Source: Actinomycetota bacterium (lineage in GTDB: Bacteria > Actinomycetota > Actinomycetes > S36-B12 > UBA10799). Taken from it: 64,000 nt of DNA. Shown one piece after another: positions 42,082 to 50,183 of this stretch. The translations under genes were made by a program, and so were the position numbers. How positions within the stretch are numbered: the first letter of the stretch is position 1; the number at the start of each line of letters is the position of its first letter. The DNA is taken from positions 1 to 64,000 of the forward strand of contig JACJWU010000001.1 of NCBI GenBank assembly GCA_020636995.1, in the 5' to 3' direction. The notes below the pieces were generated by a model. That model saw only the letters and a list, made by a program, of their open reading frames with translations. It did no database searches and had not been told where the DNA came from.

Positions 42082-42969
42082 CTACGCGGCGCGTGCGGTC
42101 TGGATCATCGACCGGATGTCCGGTTGGCGCCAGTCGAAGCCGTGCGCACGCAGCACCGCGGGATCGATGCGTTGGCTGGCCAGGGTGTCTTGTGCGAACT
42201 CCCCGAGTACGGCTTTGAGGGCGAAGCCCGGCACGGCGAAGATCGTCGGCCTGCCCAGCACCTCGCCCATGACCCGAGTGACTTCGCCGTTGGTCACCGG
42301 TTGTGGGCCGACCAGGTTCACCGGACCCTCGATCTCGTTCATGATCAGCCAGGTCAGCGCCCGGACCTCATCCGTCAGCGAGATCGGCGACCAGTACTGC
42401 CTCCCCGATCCCAGCTTCCCACCCAATCCGGCCCGGAAGATCGGGAACAGGCGCTGCCACGCACCGCCTTCGGACGAGACCACCAATCCGGTGCGTGCGT
42501 AGGCGACGCGGATGCCGGCGTCCACGGCGGCACCAGCTGCTGCCTCCCACTGCATGACCACTTCCGCGAGGAATCCGTCACCCTGCGGTCCGGTCTCGTC
42601 GGTGAGCCGGTCGCCGGTGTCCCCGTAGTACCCGATGGCCGAACCGCAGACAAGAACGCGCGGGCCGTCGGTGGATCGGGCCATGGCCTCGGCGATGGTC
42701 CGTGTGCCGTCGACGCGACTGCTCAGGATGACGCGCTTGTAGTTATCGGTCCACCGCTTGTCGCCGACACCCGCCCCGGCCAGGTGCACGATCGCATCGA
42801 GTCCGGACAGCATCGCCGGGTCGAGGTCCGCGCCCGGATCCCACGAGATCTCGGCGGTGGATCGTGTCGCACGCCGCACGAACGCCACAGTGTCGTGGCC
42901 GTGCTGCCGGAGATGGGTGACCAGCGCTGAGCCGATCAGGCCGGACGCTCCGGTGATTCCGATTCGCAT
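42082..42969 (-). CDS. TIGR01777-type NAD-dependent epimerase/dehydratase-like protein
   Basis: 295 aa extended SDR. N-terminal nucleotide loop MRIGITGASGLIGSALVTHL, SWDPGADLDPAMLSGLDAIVHLAGAG split across residues 43-68, RWTDNYKRVILSSRVDGT, CGSAIGYYGDTGD (YxxxK replaced, as usual in this family), and the C-terminal DUF1731-like FALKAVLGEFAQDTLASQRI. Corresponds to Rv2216, which lies between dlaT and lipB. ATG 42969 is preceded by CAGACT 7 nt away. Function unsettled in all organisms. Confidence 0.9.
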   Translation of the reverse strand: MRIGITGASGLIGSALVTHLRQHGHDTVAFVRRATRSTAEISWDPGADLDPAMLSGLDAIVHLAGAGVGDKRWTDNYKRVILSSRVDGTRTIAEAMARSTDGPRVLVCGSAIGYYGDTGDRLTDETGPQGDGFLAEVVMQWEAAAGAAVDAGIRVAYARTGLVVSSEGGAWQRLFPIFRAGLGGKLGSGRQYWSPISLTDEVRALTWLIMNEIEGPVNLVGPQPVTNGEVTRVMGEVLGRPTIFAVPGFALKAVLGEFAQDTLASQRIDPAVLRAHGFDWRQPDIRSMIQTARAA

Positions 42970-43010
42970 ACACCCCAGTCTGGTGCACGCACACCCGCGT
43001 GCAACCTGGC

Positions 43011-43016
43011 TAGGCT
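43011..43016 (+). promoter_or_regulatory. TAGGCT -10 box of the GAP-like gene
   Basis: Ends 8 nt before ATG 43025. Divergent from the CAGACT box serving the epimerase gene in a 55-bp gap. Confidence 0.5.
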
Positions 43017-43024
43017 CAGAAATC

Positions 43025-43696
43025 ATGGGTTCCCTGCTCGCCACTGTGCTCCCGCTGGGGCTGGCGGCTGCCGTGACGCCGACCCTGTTCGCGCTGCAGG
43101 TACTGGTGGTATCGGGGCCGCAGTGGCAGAGGCGGTCGGGGGCGGTGGCCGGTGGCACCCTGCTCGTCTTCGCTGTCCTGTTCGCGCTGATCCTTGGAGG
43201 CTTCAGTCAACTTCCGGATGCCGGCACGGGTGCGAAGTCGACATGGGAGAACGTGGTCGAACTCGGCGCTGGTCTGCTTCTGATCGTCCTGAGCATCTGG
43301 CTCCTGCTGCCCCACCCTGAGACCGATGCGAAGCTCGAGAAGAAGGTCAGTGGGTACGCGAACCACGCGTCCATCTGGGTGTTCGCCGGGCTGGCCGCCT
43401 ACATGACGATCACTGACTTCTCCACAATCGTGATGCTCGTGCCGGCACTGCATGACATCACGAACTCCGCGGTCGCCGTCGTCGAGAAGGCGCTCGTCAC
43501 AGCGGTCCTCATGATCTGCGTTCTGCTGCCGGTTCTGGTCCCGCCGCTGGCGGTACGTGTGGCAGGTGAACGAGGGGTGCGCGCCATGAAGCGCATGTAC
43601 GCACTTGTCATGGGCCATCAGTTGCAGTTGATGGGCGCGGTCTCCGCTTTCGTCGCTGTGGTCCTGATCTGGCGCGGGGTGACTTCCCTGTGGTGA
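43025..43696 (+). CDS. Six-helix membrane protein, GAP/LysE-like
   Basis: 223 aa with six hydrophobic helices, the first (LLATVLPLGLAAAVTPTLFA) with the early proline pattern seen in the LysE/GAP exporter superfamily. The third loop has PHPETDAKLEKKVSGYANH. The C-terminal half is strongly hydrophobic (VLMICVLLPVLVPPLAVRV). Its relatives are thought to export small molecules or help move cell-wall glycolipids. Substrate unknown. Convergent with sucB, 7 bp apart. Confidence 0.7.
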   Translation: MGSLLATVLPLGLAAAVTPTLFALQVLVVSGPQWQRRSGAVAGGTLLVFAVLFALILGGFSQLPDAGTGAKSTWENVVELGAGLLLIVLSIWLLLPHPETDAKLEKKVSGYANHASIWVFAGLAAYMTITDFSTIVMLVPALHDITNSAVAVVEKALVTAVLMICVLLPVLVPPLAVRVAGERGVRAMKRMYALVMGHQLQLMGAVSAFVAVVLIWRGVTSLW

Positions 43697-43703
43697 GGGC
43701 CCG

Positions 43704-45437
43704 CTAGAGATCTGCCTCGAACTCTCCGCCCTCCAGACGGGTCTTCATCAGGGCCAGGAAGCGTGCAGCGTCGGCCCCATCCACCAGTCGGTGGTCGTAT
43801 GTCAGGGCCAGGAACACCATGGACCGGATCGCGATCGAGTCGTTTCCGGTGTCATCGGTGACGACCACCGGGCGTTTCACGACCGCACCTGTCCCCAGAA
43901 TCCCCACCTGCGGCTGATTGATGATGGGAGTGTCGAACAGAGCTCCCCGGCTGCCGGTGTTGGTCAACGTGAAGGTGCCTCCCGACAACTCGTCCGGGCT
44001 GACCTTGTTGGTCCGTGTGCGTTCGGCAAGATCGGCGATCTTGCGTGCCAGACCAGCGATGTTCAGGTCGCCGGCGTTGCGGATCACGGGGACGAGAAGC
44101 CCACGCTCAGTGTCGACGGCCACGCCGAGGTGCTCACCGTCGTGGAACGTGACGGTACCTGCCTCCATGTCCATGCTGGCGTTGACGTTCGGGAACTGCT
44201 TGAGTGCCTCGCACGTCGCCTTGGCGAAGAAGGGCATGTAGGAGAGTTTCACGCCTTCCCGCGCGTAGAAGTCGTTCTTCACGCGTTCGCGTAGCAGTGC
44301 GATACGTGTGACATCAACTTCCACCACGGTGGTCAACTGGGCGGAGATCGCCAGCGATTCCACCATCCTGCTGGCGATCACCTTGCGCAGCCGACTCATG
44401 GGTTCCGTGCGGCCGCGCAGATGCATGAGATCCGTGCGGGCCGCAGGTGCTGCGGGCGGCGCTGCCGGGGTCGCCGGGGCTGCCGGGGTCGCCGGGGCGG
44501 CTGCGGCTGCGGTCGCGGCGGCCAGGACATCCTGCTTGCGGATTCGGCCACCGACACCTGTCCCGGCGACGGTGGCAAGGTCCACGCCTTTCTCGTTGGC
44601 CAGTTTGCGCACGATGGGTGTCACGTAGACGGCGTCTGCCGGTGCTGGGGCAGCAGACGGCGCGCTGGCTGCGGGCGCTGCGGGTGCCGGCGGGGCAGAT
44701 GGAGCGGGAGCCGGAGCGGGAGCAGCCGGAGCCGGAGCCGCAGGGGCCGGTGCCGGAGCAGCCGGTGCCGGAGCAGCCGGTGCCGGAGCAGCCGGTGCCG
44801 GAGCAGCCGGAGCGGGAGCCGGAGCAGCGCCTGCGGAACCGATCACGGCGAGCACCGCACCGACATCGACCGTCTCGTCCTCATTGACCCGGATCTCGGT
44901 GAGCACGCCTGCGGCCGGCGAGGGGATCTCGGTGTCGACCTTGTCGGTGCTGACCTCCAGCAGCGGCTCGTCAGCTGCCACGGTGTCGCCCACCTGCTTG
45001 AGCCAGCGGGTGACCGTGCCCTCCGTGACACTCTCCCCGAGTGCGGGCAGTTCTACATTGACCCCGGCGCCTGACGTGCTACCGGACGTAGGAGCAGGGC
45101 TGGAGGCGGGGGCCGGCTCTGCGACCGCGGCCGGCTCCGGTGCGGCGGGCTCCGGCGCGGCGGTCGGGGTGCTGACGGCCGGGGCAGCTGAGTCTTCGGA
45201 TGCATCCGAGATCACTGCGAGCTCTCCGCCCACCTCGACCACGTCGTCCTCGTTGGCGCGGATCTCGGTGAGGACTCCCGACACCGGGGAGGGGATCTCG
45301 GTGTCGACCTTGTCGGTGCTGACCTCGAGCAGCGGCTCGTCAGCTGCGACGGTGTCTCCGACCTGCTTGAGCCAGCGGGTGACCGTACCCTCGGTGACAC
45401 TCTCGCCGAGTTGGGGCATCGTGACCGGTGTCGCCAT
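43704..45437 (-). CDS. sucB: Dihydrolipoamide acyltransferase (E2) of a 2-oxo acid dehydrogenase, two lipoyl domains
   Basis: 577 aa. Lipoyl domains 1 (2-77) and 2 (about 124-200) each hold the lipoylated lysine in EVSTDKVDTEIPSP. An Ala-Pro linker (about 200-272), the E3/E1-binding domain (YVTPIVRKLANEKGVDLATV...GRIRKQDV) and the catalytic domain (RLRKVIASRM to the DHRLVDGADAARFL active site) follow. Annotated sucB/dlaT by family; in mycobacteria the orthologue serves pyruvate dehydrogenase and peroxynitrite reductase, so the substrate is not fixed. AAGGAG precedes ATG 45437, 15 nt after lpdA. Confidence 0.94.
   Translation of the reverse strand: MATPVTMPQLGESVTEGTVTRWLKQVGDTVAADEPLLEVSTDKVDTEIPSPVSGVLTEIRANEDDVVEVGGELAVISDASEDSAAPAVSTPTAAPEPAAPEPAAVAEPAPASSPAPTSGSTSGAGVNVELPALGESVTEGTVTRWLKQVGDTVAADEPLLEVSTDKVDTEIPSPAAGVLTEIRVNEDETVDVGAVLAVIGSAGAAPAPAPAAPAPAAPAPAAPAPAAPAPAPAAPAPAAPAPAPAPSAPPAPAAPAASAPSAAPAPADAVYVTPIVRKLANEKGVDLATVAGTGVGGRIRKQDVLAAATAAAAAPATPAAPATPAAPPAAPAARTDLMHLRGRTEPMSRLRKVIASRMVESLAISAQLTTVVEVDVTRIALLRERVKNDFYAREGVKLSYMPFFAKATCEALKQFPNVNASMDMEAGTVTFHDGEHLGVAVDTERGLLVPVIRNAGDLNIAGLARKIADLAERTRTNKVSPDELSGGTFTLTNTGSRGALFDTPIINQPQVGILGTGAVVKRPVVVTDDTGNDSIAIRSMVFLALTYDHRLVDGADAARFLALMKTRLEGGEFEADL
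44746..44805. repeat. Four perfect 15-bp repeats in the sucB linker
   Basis: GCCGGTGCCGGAGCA occurs four times in direct succession, coding the Ala-Pro linker. Length variation by slippage is expected here. Confidence 0.95.
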
Positions 45438-45452
45438 GTTGTCTCCTTGCGA

Positions 45453-46847
45453 TCAGGCGTGCGCGTGCAGGGGTTTGCCGGCCAGAGCGAGATGTGCCTC
45501 GCCCATGGCCTCGTTCTGGGTCGGGTGCGCGTGGACCAGAGCGGCGACATCCTCGGGGTAGGCCTCCCAGTTGTAGATCAACTGGCCCTCGCCGATCAGT
45601 TCACCCACTCGGCTGCCGACCATGTGGATGCCGACCACTGGGCCATCCTTCTGCCGGACGAGTTTGATGAAGCCTGCGGTCGCGAGGATCTGGCTCTTGC
45701 CGTTCCCGCCGAGGTTGTACTCGTACGTCTCGATGTCCCCGAACTTCGCGGCCGCCTCTGTCTGCGTGTAGCCGACGGAGGCCACCTCGGGCTCGCAGTA
45801 CGTGACCCGGGGGATGCCCGCCTCGTCGATCGGCGCCGGGTTGAGCCCGGCCAGATGCTCGGCGAGGTAGATGCCCTGGGCGAATCCGCGATGTGCCAAC
45901 TGCAGACCGGGCACGATGTCGCCGACGGCGTAGACCCCGGGTACGTTCGTCTGCAGGTTCTGGTCGACCGGCACGAAGCCGCGATCCAGAGTCACGCCGT
46001 TCTCCTCGTAGCCCACGCCGGTGGTGCGCGGACCCCGACCGACTGCGACGAGCAGGACATCGGCGGTCAACGACTCGCCGTTGTCGAGCGTGACGGTCAC
46101 GCCGTTGTCGTCCTGCGTGGCCTCGGTGAACTTCACCCCTGTGTGGAATGCGATCTTGCGTTTGCGGAACGCGCGCTCGAGGGCCTTGGAGCAGGCCTCA
46201 TCCTCGGCGGGGACCAGGTGGGGGAGAGCCTCGACGATGGTCACCTCGGTGCCGAATGAGGTCCAGACACTCGCGAACTCGACGCCGATCACGCCGCCTC
46301 CCAGGACAATGGCCTTGGCGGGCACGTAGTCCATCTGCAGGGCCTGATCGCTGGTGATGATGCGCCCGCCGATGTCGAGACCCGGTAGCGAGCGTGCGTA
46401 CGACCCCGTGGCCAGCACGACGGCGCGTCCCCGGTACACCTGGCCGGCGGCCTCCACCGCGTCCGGACCCACGAGTTTGCCGGTGCCCGTGACATAGGTG
46501 ATGTCGCGGCTCTTGACCAGCCCTTGCAGTCCCTTGTACAAGCGGCCGATGACGTTGTCCTTGTACTTGTTGACCGCCGGCATGTCGATGCCCTGCAGAG
46601 TCGCCTGGACGCCGAACGCCTCGCTCTCGCGGGTCGAGTCGGCGACCTCCGCAGCGTGCAGGAGGGCCTTTGTAGGGATGCATCCCCGATGCAGACAGGT
46701 GCCGCCGAGTTTGTCCTCTTCGATCAGGACGACGCGCTTGCCCAGTTGGGAGGCACGTAGCGCGCAGGCGTACCCGCCGCTGCCGCCTCCCAGAATCACG
46801 ATGTCGAACAGGTCCTCGGACACGTCACTCCTCACGATCGTCGCCAT
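45453..46847 (-). CDS. lpdA: Dihydrolipoamide dehydrogenase (E3)
   Basis: Reoxidises dihydrolipoamide on E2 and GcvH with NAD(+). 464 aa. FAD motif DIVILGGGSGGYACALRA, redox-active Cys51 and Cys56 in GGTCLHRGC, NAD motif VLGGGVIGVEFASV, the second FAD motif GVYAVGDIVPG, and the interface His-Glu pair in HAHPTQNEAM. I take ATG 46847 because AAGGA lies 6 nt upstream; ATG 46853 is also in frame. Followed at once by sucB. Confidence 0.95.
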   Translation of the reverse strand: MATIVRSDVSEDLFDIVILGGGSGGYACALRASQLGKRVVLIEEDKLGGTCLHRGCIPTKALLHAAEVADSTRESEAFGVQATLQGIDMPAVNKYKDNVIGRLYKGLQGLVKSRDITYVTGTGKLVGPDAVEAAGQVYRGRAVVLATGSYARSLPGLDIGGRIITSDQALQMDYVPAKAIVLGGGVIGVEFASVWTSFGTEVTIVEALPHLVPAEDEACSKALERAFRKRKIAFHTGVKFTEATQDDNGVTVTLDNGESLTADVLLVAVGRGPRTTGVGYEENGVTLDRGFVPVDQNLQTNVPGVYAVGDIVPGLQLAHRGFAQGIYLAEHLAGLNPAPIDEAGIPRVTYCEPEVASVGYTQTEAAAKFGDIETYEYNLGGNGKSQILATAGFIKLVRQKDGPVVGIHMVGSRVGELIGEGQLIYNWEAYPEDVAALVHAHPTQNEAMGEAHLALAGKPLHAHA

Positions 46848-46888
46848 GGGCATCCTTGCAGCAATGCCGGTGCGGGGCTACCTCTAAC

Positions 46889-48352
46889 CTATCGACCCGA
46901 CGTCCTGGCCAGTTGGATGAGTGTGCGCGCCGCGAAACCCGTTCCGCCCTTGGGCGTGAACCCGTGGGGAGCGGCGTCGTTGAACGCGGGTCCTGCGATG
47001 TCGAGGTGTGCCCAGGATTGGCCCTGCGGGATGAATGCCTCCAGGAACAACCCGGCGACGAGCATCCCCCCGAACTGCTCGCCGATGTTCTTCATGTCGG
47101 CGATCGGGGACTTGAGGCTGGCCCGCAGGGAGTCCGGTAGAGGCATGTGCCAGAACGGCTCGCCGACTGCGCCGCCGGCGTCGCGGATGTGATCGGCCAG
47201 ACTGCCGTCGTTCGACATGACAGCGGCCACGTGGGTGCCGAGCGCGACCATCTGGGCGCCGGTGAGCGTGGCGACGTCGATGAGGACATCCGGGTGCGAC
47301 TCCGCAGCCAGAGCAAGGGCGTCCGCCATCACCAGGCGGCCCTCCGCGTCGGTGTTCAGCACCTCGACAGTCGTGCCGTCGCGCATCGTGATCACATCCC
47401 CCGGGCGTTGCGCGGTGCCGCTGGGCATGTTCTCCGCACAGGCCAGGTAGGCGCTGATCCGCACCGGAAGGCCGAGTTCGGCGATCGTCCGGGTGGCGGC
47501 CAGGACCGCGGCGGCGCCTGCCATGTCGCACTTCATGGTCTCCATCGCCTTGGGCGGCTTCAGGGACAGTCCGCCGGAGTCGAAGGTGATGCCCTTGCCG
47601 ACGAAGGCCAGATGGCGCTTCACATCTTTGGGTGCGTACTCGAGGTGGACGAGCCGCGGTGGGTTCGCCGATCCCTGACCGACGCCCATGATGCCGCCCA
47701 TGGATTCCTTGAGCAGCCGCTCCGGTTCCCACACGCTGACCTTGATCGGAAGGCCCTTGCACTGCTTCTTGGCGGTGGCCGCGAACGCCGCCGGCGTCAG
47801 CGAGACGGGCGGTTCGTTGACGAGGTCGCGCGCCAGTGATGTCGCCTTCACATCGGCCACCGTGTTGCGCTTGACGGCTGATCTTGCGGCGCGCGGTGCC
47901 GTGGTGGCCACGGCGATGGACGCCACGGCGTCGGTGGCGGAGCCGCTGGTGATCCGCAGCGGGACGTGTGCCCCCAGCAGTGCACCCTCACAGGCCGCCG
48001 CCAGTGTGGGCTGTGATGCGGTGGGGAGCGCGACCACGACGCTCTTCACACCGGTGCACGCGCGCAGACCCGCTCCGGCCCCCTCCCGCACCGCGTCGGC
48101 ATCGGGCTTCAGCGGCATGCCCACCGCAAGGACGGAATCAGTGGCCAGACTCACTGGGGAGGGGATCCGCCAGGTGCCACCGAGTTCGGCCGTGCACCCG
48201 ATGCGCTCAAGGTCCCGGACGATCGCCCGCCGCACGCTGGTCGGCAAAGCACCGCTCACGATCTTGAGACCGTCGTCGCGCGCTACGCCCAGCACCAGTA
48301 CCTGAGCCCTCGCGGACGTGACATCGCCGTCGGTGATCCGAAGTGTCGTCAC
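46889..48352 (-). CDS. pepA: Leucyl aminopeptidase, M17 family
   Basis: 487 aa. A small N-terminal domain precedes the C-terminal catalytic domain. Two-metal site: GKGITFDSGGLSLKP (Lys and Asp), KCDMAGAAAV (Asp) and NTDAEGRLVMADAL (Asp, Glu, Arg), all conserved. Cytosolic hexamer releasing N-terminal residues from peptides. GTG 48352 with AAGGAGG 7 nt upstream. Divergent from gcvT, matching the pepB-gcvT neighbourhood of M. tuberculosis. Confidence 0.96.
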   Translation of the reverse strand: MTTLRITDGDVTSARAQVLVLGVARDDGLKIVSGALPTSVRRAIVRDLERIGCTAELGGTWRIPSPVSLATDSVLAVGMPLKPDADAVREGAGAGLRACTGVKSVVVALPTASQPTLAAACEGALLGAHVPLRITSGSATDAVASIAVATTAPRAARSAVKRNTVADVKATSLARDLVNEPPVSLTPAAFAATAKKQCKGLPIKVSVWEPERLLKESMGGIMGVGQGSANPPRLVHLEYAPKDVKRHLAFVGKGITFDSGGLSLKPPKAMETMKCDMAGAAAVLAATRTIAELGLPVRISAYLACAENMPSGTAQRPGDVITMRDGTTVEVLNTDAEGRLVMADALALAAESHPDVLIDVATLTGAQMVALGTHVAAVMSNDGSLADHIRDAGGAVGEPFWHMPLPDSLRASLKSPIADMKNIGEQFGGMLVAGLFLEAFIPQGQSWAHLDIAGPAFNDAAPHGFTPKGGTGFAARTLIQLARTSGR

Positions 48353-48398
48353 TGTTCCTCCTTGCCGTCTGCGCCAACCCTATGCCGGGGGTACCGGC

Positions 48399-48404
48399 TA
48401 GCGT
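48399..48404 (+). promoter_or_regulatory. TAGCGT -10 box, leaderless promoter of gcvT
   Basis: Ends 6 nt before ATG 48411, with no Shine-Dalgarno between. The 58-bp gap to pepA contains both divergent promoters. Confidence 0.6.
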
Positions 48405-48410
48405 GGGGCA

Positions 48411-49457
48411 ATGCCCATCGAGAGCCCCTTGCACCCCCTGCACGTCGCCGCCGGCGCGAAGTTCGCGGACTTCGCCGGGTGGTCGATGCCGCTTGAATAC
48501 ACCGGAGTCGTGTCCGAGCACACCGCGGTGCGAGAGGCGGTGGGAGTGTTCGACGTCTCCCATCTCGGCACCCTGATGGTGCGGGGGCCGGTCGACATCT
48601 TGAACACGGTTCTCACCAACGATCTGAGTCGGCTGGCCGACGGCCAGGCGCAGTACACGCTGTGCCTCAACGAGTCGGGGGGGGTGGTCGACGACCTCAT
48701 CGCCTACCGGATCAGCGATCACGAATTCCTGCTGATACCGAACGCGGCCAATTGTGCCGAGGTTGCGCAGCGGCTGGGTCGCAGCGGACTGACCGTGTCG
48801 GATGTCACCCGCGAGATCGCCATCATCGCTGTCCAGGGGCCGGACTCCGATGCGCTGGTTGCGGAACTCGGCGTTCCGCAGCTCGAGTACATGTCTTTCG
48901 GGACCGCCGAAGTGGCCGGCGTGCAGTGCACGGTGTGCCGGACCGGCTACACCGGCGAACGCGGTGTGGAGATCCTCGCCCCGGTGGACGCGGCGGGGGA
49001 CGTGTGGAGTGCCGTTGTGTCCGGCGGCGCCATGCCGTGTGGACTCGGCGCCCGGGACACCTTGCGCACCGAGATGGGCTACCCGCTGCACGGGCACGAG
49101 TTGCTCCCCGACGTGCCTGCGAGGTGGTCGTCCGTGAGCTGGGCGGTCGCCCCGGACAAGGGGGACTTCGTGGGTCGTGCCGCATACGTCGCGGCCGAGG
49201 CCGACGAGAAGGTCGTCGGACTCAAGGTCACTGAGCGGGGGGTTCCCCGCCCGCACATGGTCGTCACCGCGAACGGCCGTGAGGTGGGCATGACCACCAG
49301 TGGAACGTTCTCTCCGACGTTGAAGACGGGGATCGCGCTGGCCCGCGTCTCCCGCGACGTCAGCGTCGGGGACACGGTGCAGATCAACGTGCGGGGACGC
49401 GAGGTCGGGGCGGAGGTGATCAAGCTGCCGTTCGTTCCGGCAAGGGTGCGCGGCTGA
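48411..49457 (+). CDS. gcvT: Glycine cleavage system T protein (aminomethyltransferase)
   Basis: 348 aa. Releases ammonia from the aminomethyl-lipoyl H protein and passes the methylene to tetrahydrofolate. Motifs: PLHVAAGAKFADFAGWSMP at the N-terminus, GVFDVSHLGTLMVRGP (catalytic Asp), a folate-binding segment RTGYTGERGVEI, and GLGARDTLRTEMGYPLHGHEL. No gcvH or gcvP is near. Placement beside lpdA, sucB, lipA and lipB groups lipoate-linked functions. Confidence 0.95.
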   Translation: MPIESPLHPLHVAAGAKFADFAGWSMPLEYTGVVSEHTAVREAVGVFDVSHLGTLMVRGPVDILNTVLTNDLSRLADGQAQYTLCLNESGGVVDDLIAYRISDHEFLLIPNAANCAEVAQRLGRSGLTVSDVTREIAIIAVQGPDSDALVAELGVPQLEYMSFGTAEVAGVQCTVCRTGYTGERGVEILAPVDAAGDVWSAVVSGGAMPCGLGARDTLRTEMGYPLHGHELLPDVPARWSSVSWAVAPDKGDFVGRAAYVAAEADEKVVGLKVTERGVPRPHMVVTANGREVGMTTSGTFSPTLKTGIALARVSRDVSVGDTVQINVRGREVGAEVIKLPFVPARVRG

Positions 49458-49511
49458 GACCCGTCAGGTGCAGCCATCTCATCGGATCGGACGATCGCGA
49501 TGGCCTGCGCA

Positions 49512-50183
49512 CTAGTCCTGGTCGGCGGCCAGGAGTGCGATCCGCAACACCGCCAAGCCTGACAGCGCCCCGAGACCCTCGCCAGGACCGATCCCGAGTC
49601 CACCCCACACCGGGACCTCCGCGCGGTCGAGCAGGAGCTGCTGGACGGGCTCATCCCCGAGCATGGGCGCTTGGACTGCAGGCACTCTCTGCGCCATACA
49701 CGCCGCTGCCGCAGCTGTCACTCCATCCAGCAGCACCGGCACCTGGGCGGCTTCCAGCACCGCGGTCAGTTGAGCCACCGGCGACGGGATCTGGTCGAGC
49801 TGGCGATCGCGCACGTCGCGCACCTTCGCCATCCATTGCAGATCGGTGATCCCGCTGCCGTACCCGACCACCTGCTGCGGTTCGGCATCGAAGTAGCTCG
49901 CCGCCAAGGCCGCGGCCAGCGTGGTCAGACCCCTGCCGACAGCGCCGAGCAACAGCAGGTCATGGCCCTCGGGCACAGGTCCGGAGTCAGCGACGAAGAT
50001 CGGCACCCCCAGCGATTGCGCTACTCGCCGCGTGGGGGTGTCCCGGTCGAGCCAACCCCTGATGTGGTCGTGGTCGAGCACGGACACCGCATCGTTGTCA
50101 TCGTGCAGAGCGAGTACCAGCAGCGGGTTCGTCGGTGCCGGGGTCCCGCTCACCTCCCGCCACCAGGTGGCCTGCGGGATCAT
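49512..50183 (-). CDS. Short CobT-like phosphoribosyltransferase
   Basis: 223 aa against about 350 for typical CobT, which moves phosphoribose from nicotinate mononucleotide to the lower-ligand base of cobalamin. The C-terminal part is CobT-like: LLLGAVGRGLTTLAAALAA, QVVGYGSGITD, PVLLDGVTAAAAACMAQ and the catalytic-glutamate region GIGPGEGLGALSGLAVL. The N-terminal substrate-binding part is largely absent. Its ATG overlaps the stop of the upstream P450 gene (ATGA). It may act in base activation for B12 salvage, given the B12 operon 3 kb away, or have a changed substrate. Confidence 0.7.
   Translation of the reverse strand: MIPQATWWREVSGTPAPTNPLLVLALHDDNDAVSVLDHDHIRGWLDRDTPTRRVAQSLGVPIFVADSGPVPEGHDLLLLGAVGRGLTTLAAALAASYFDAEPQQVVGYGSGITDLQWMAKVRDVRDRQLDQIPSPVAQLTAVLEAAQVPVLLDGVTAAAAACMAQRVPAVQAPMLGDEPVQQLLLDRAEVPVWGGLGIGPGEGLGALSGLAVLRIALLAADQD

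Noticed and set aside
41937..42218. 93-aa plus-strand ORF overlapping the epimerase gene end
   Set aside because: Basic, Arg/Pro-rich frame typical of non-coding high-GC sequence, with most of its length antisense to or outside any supported gene.
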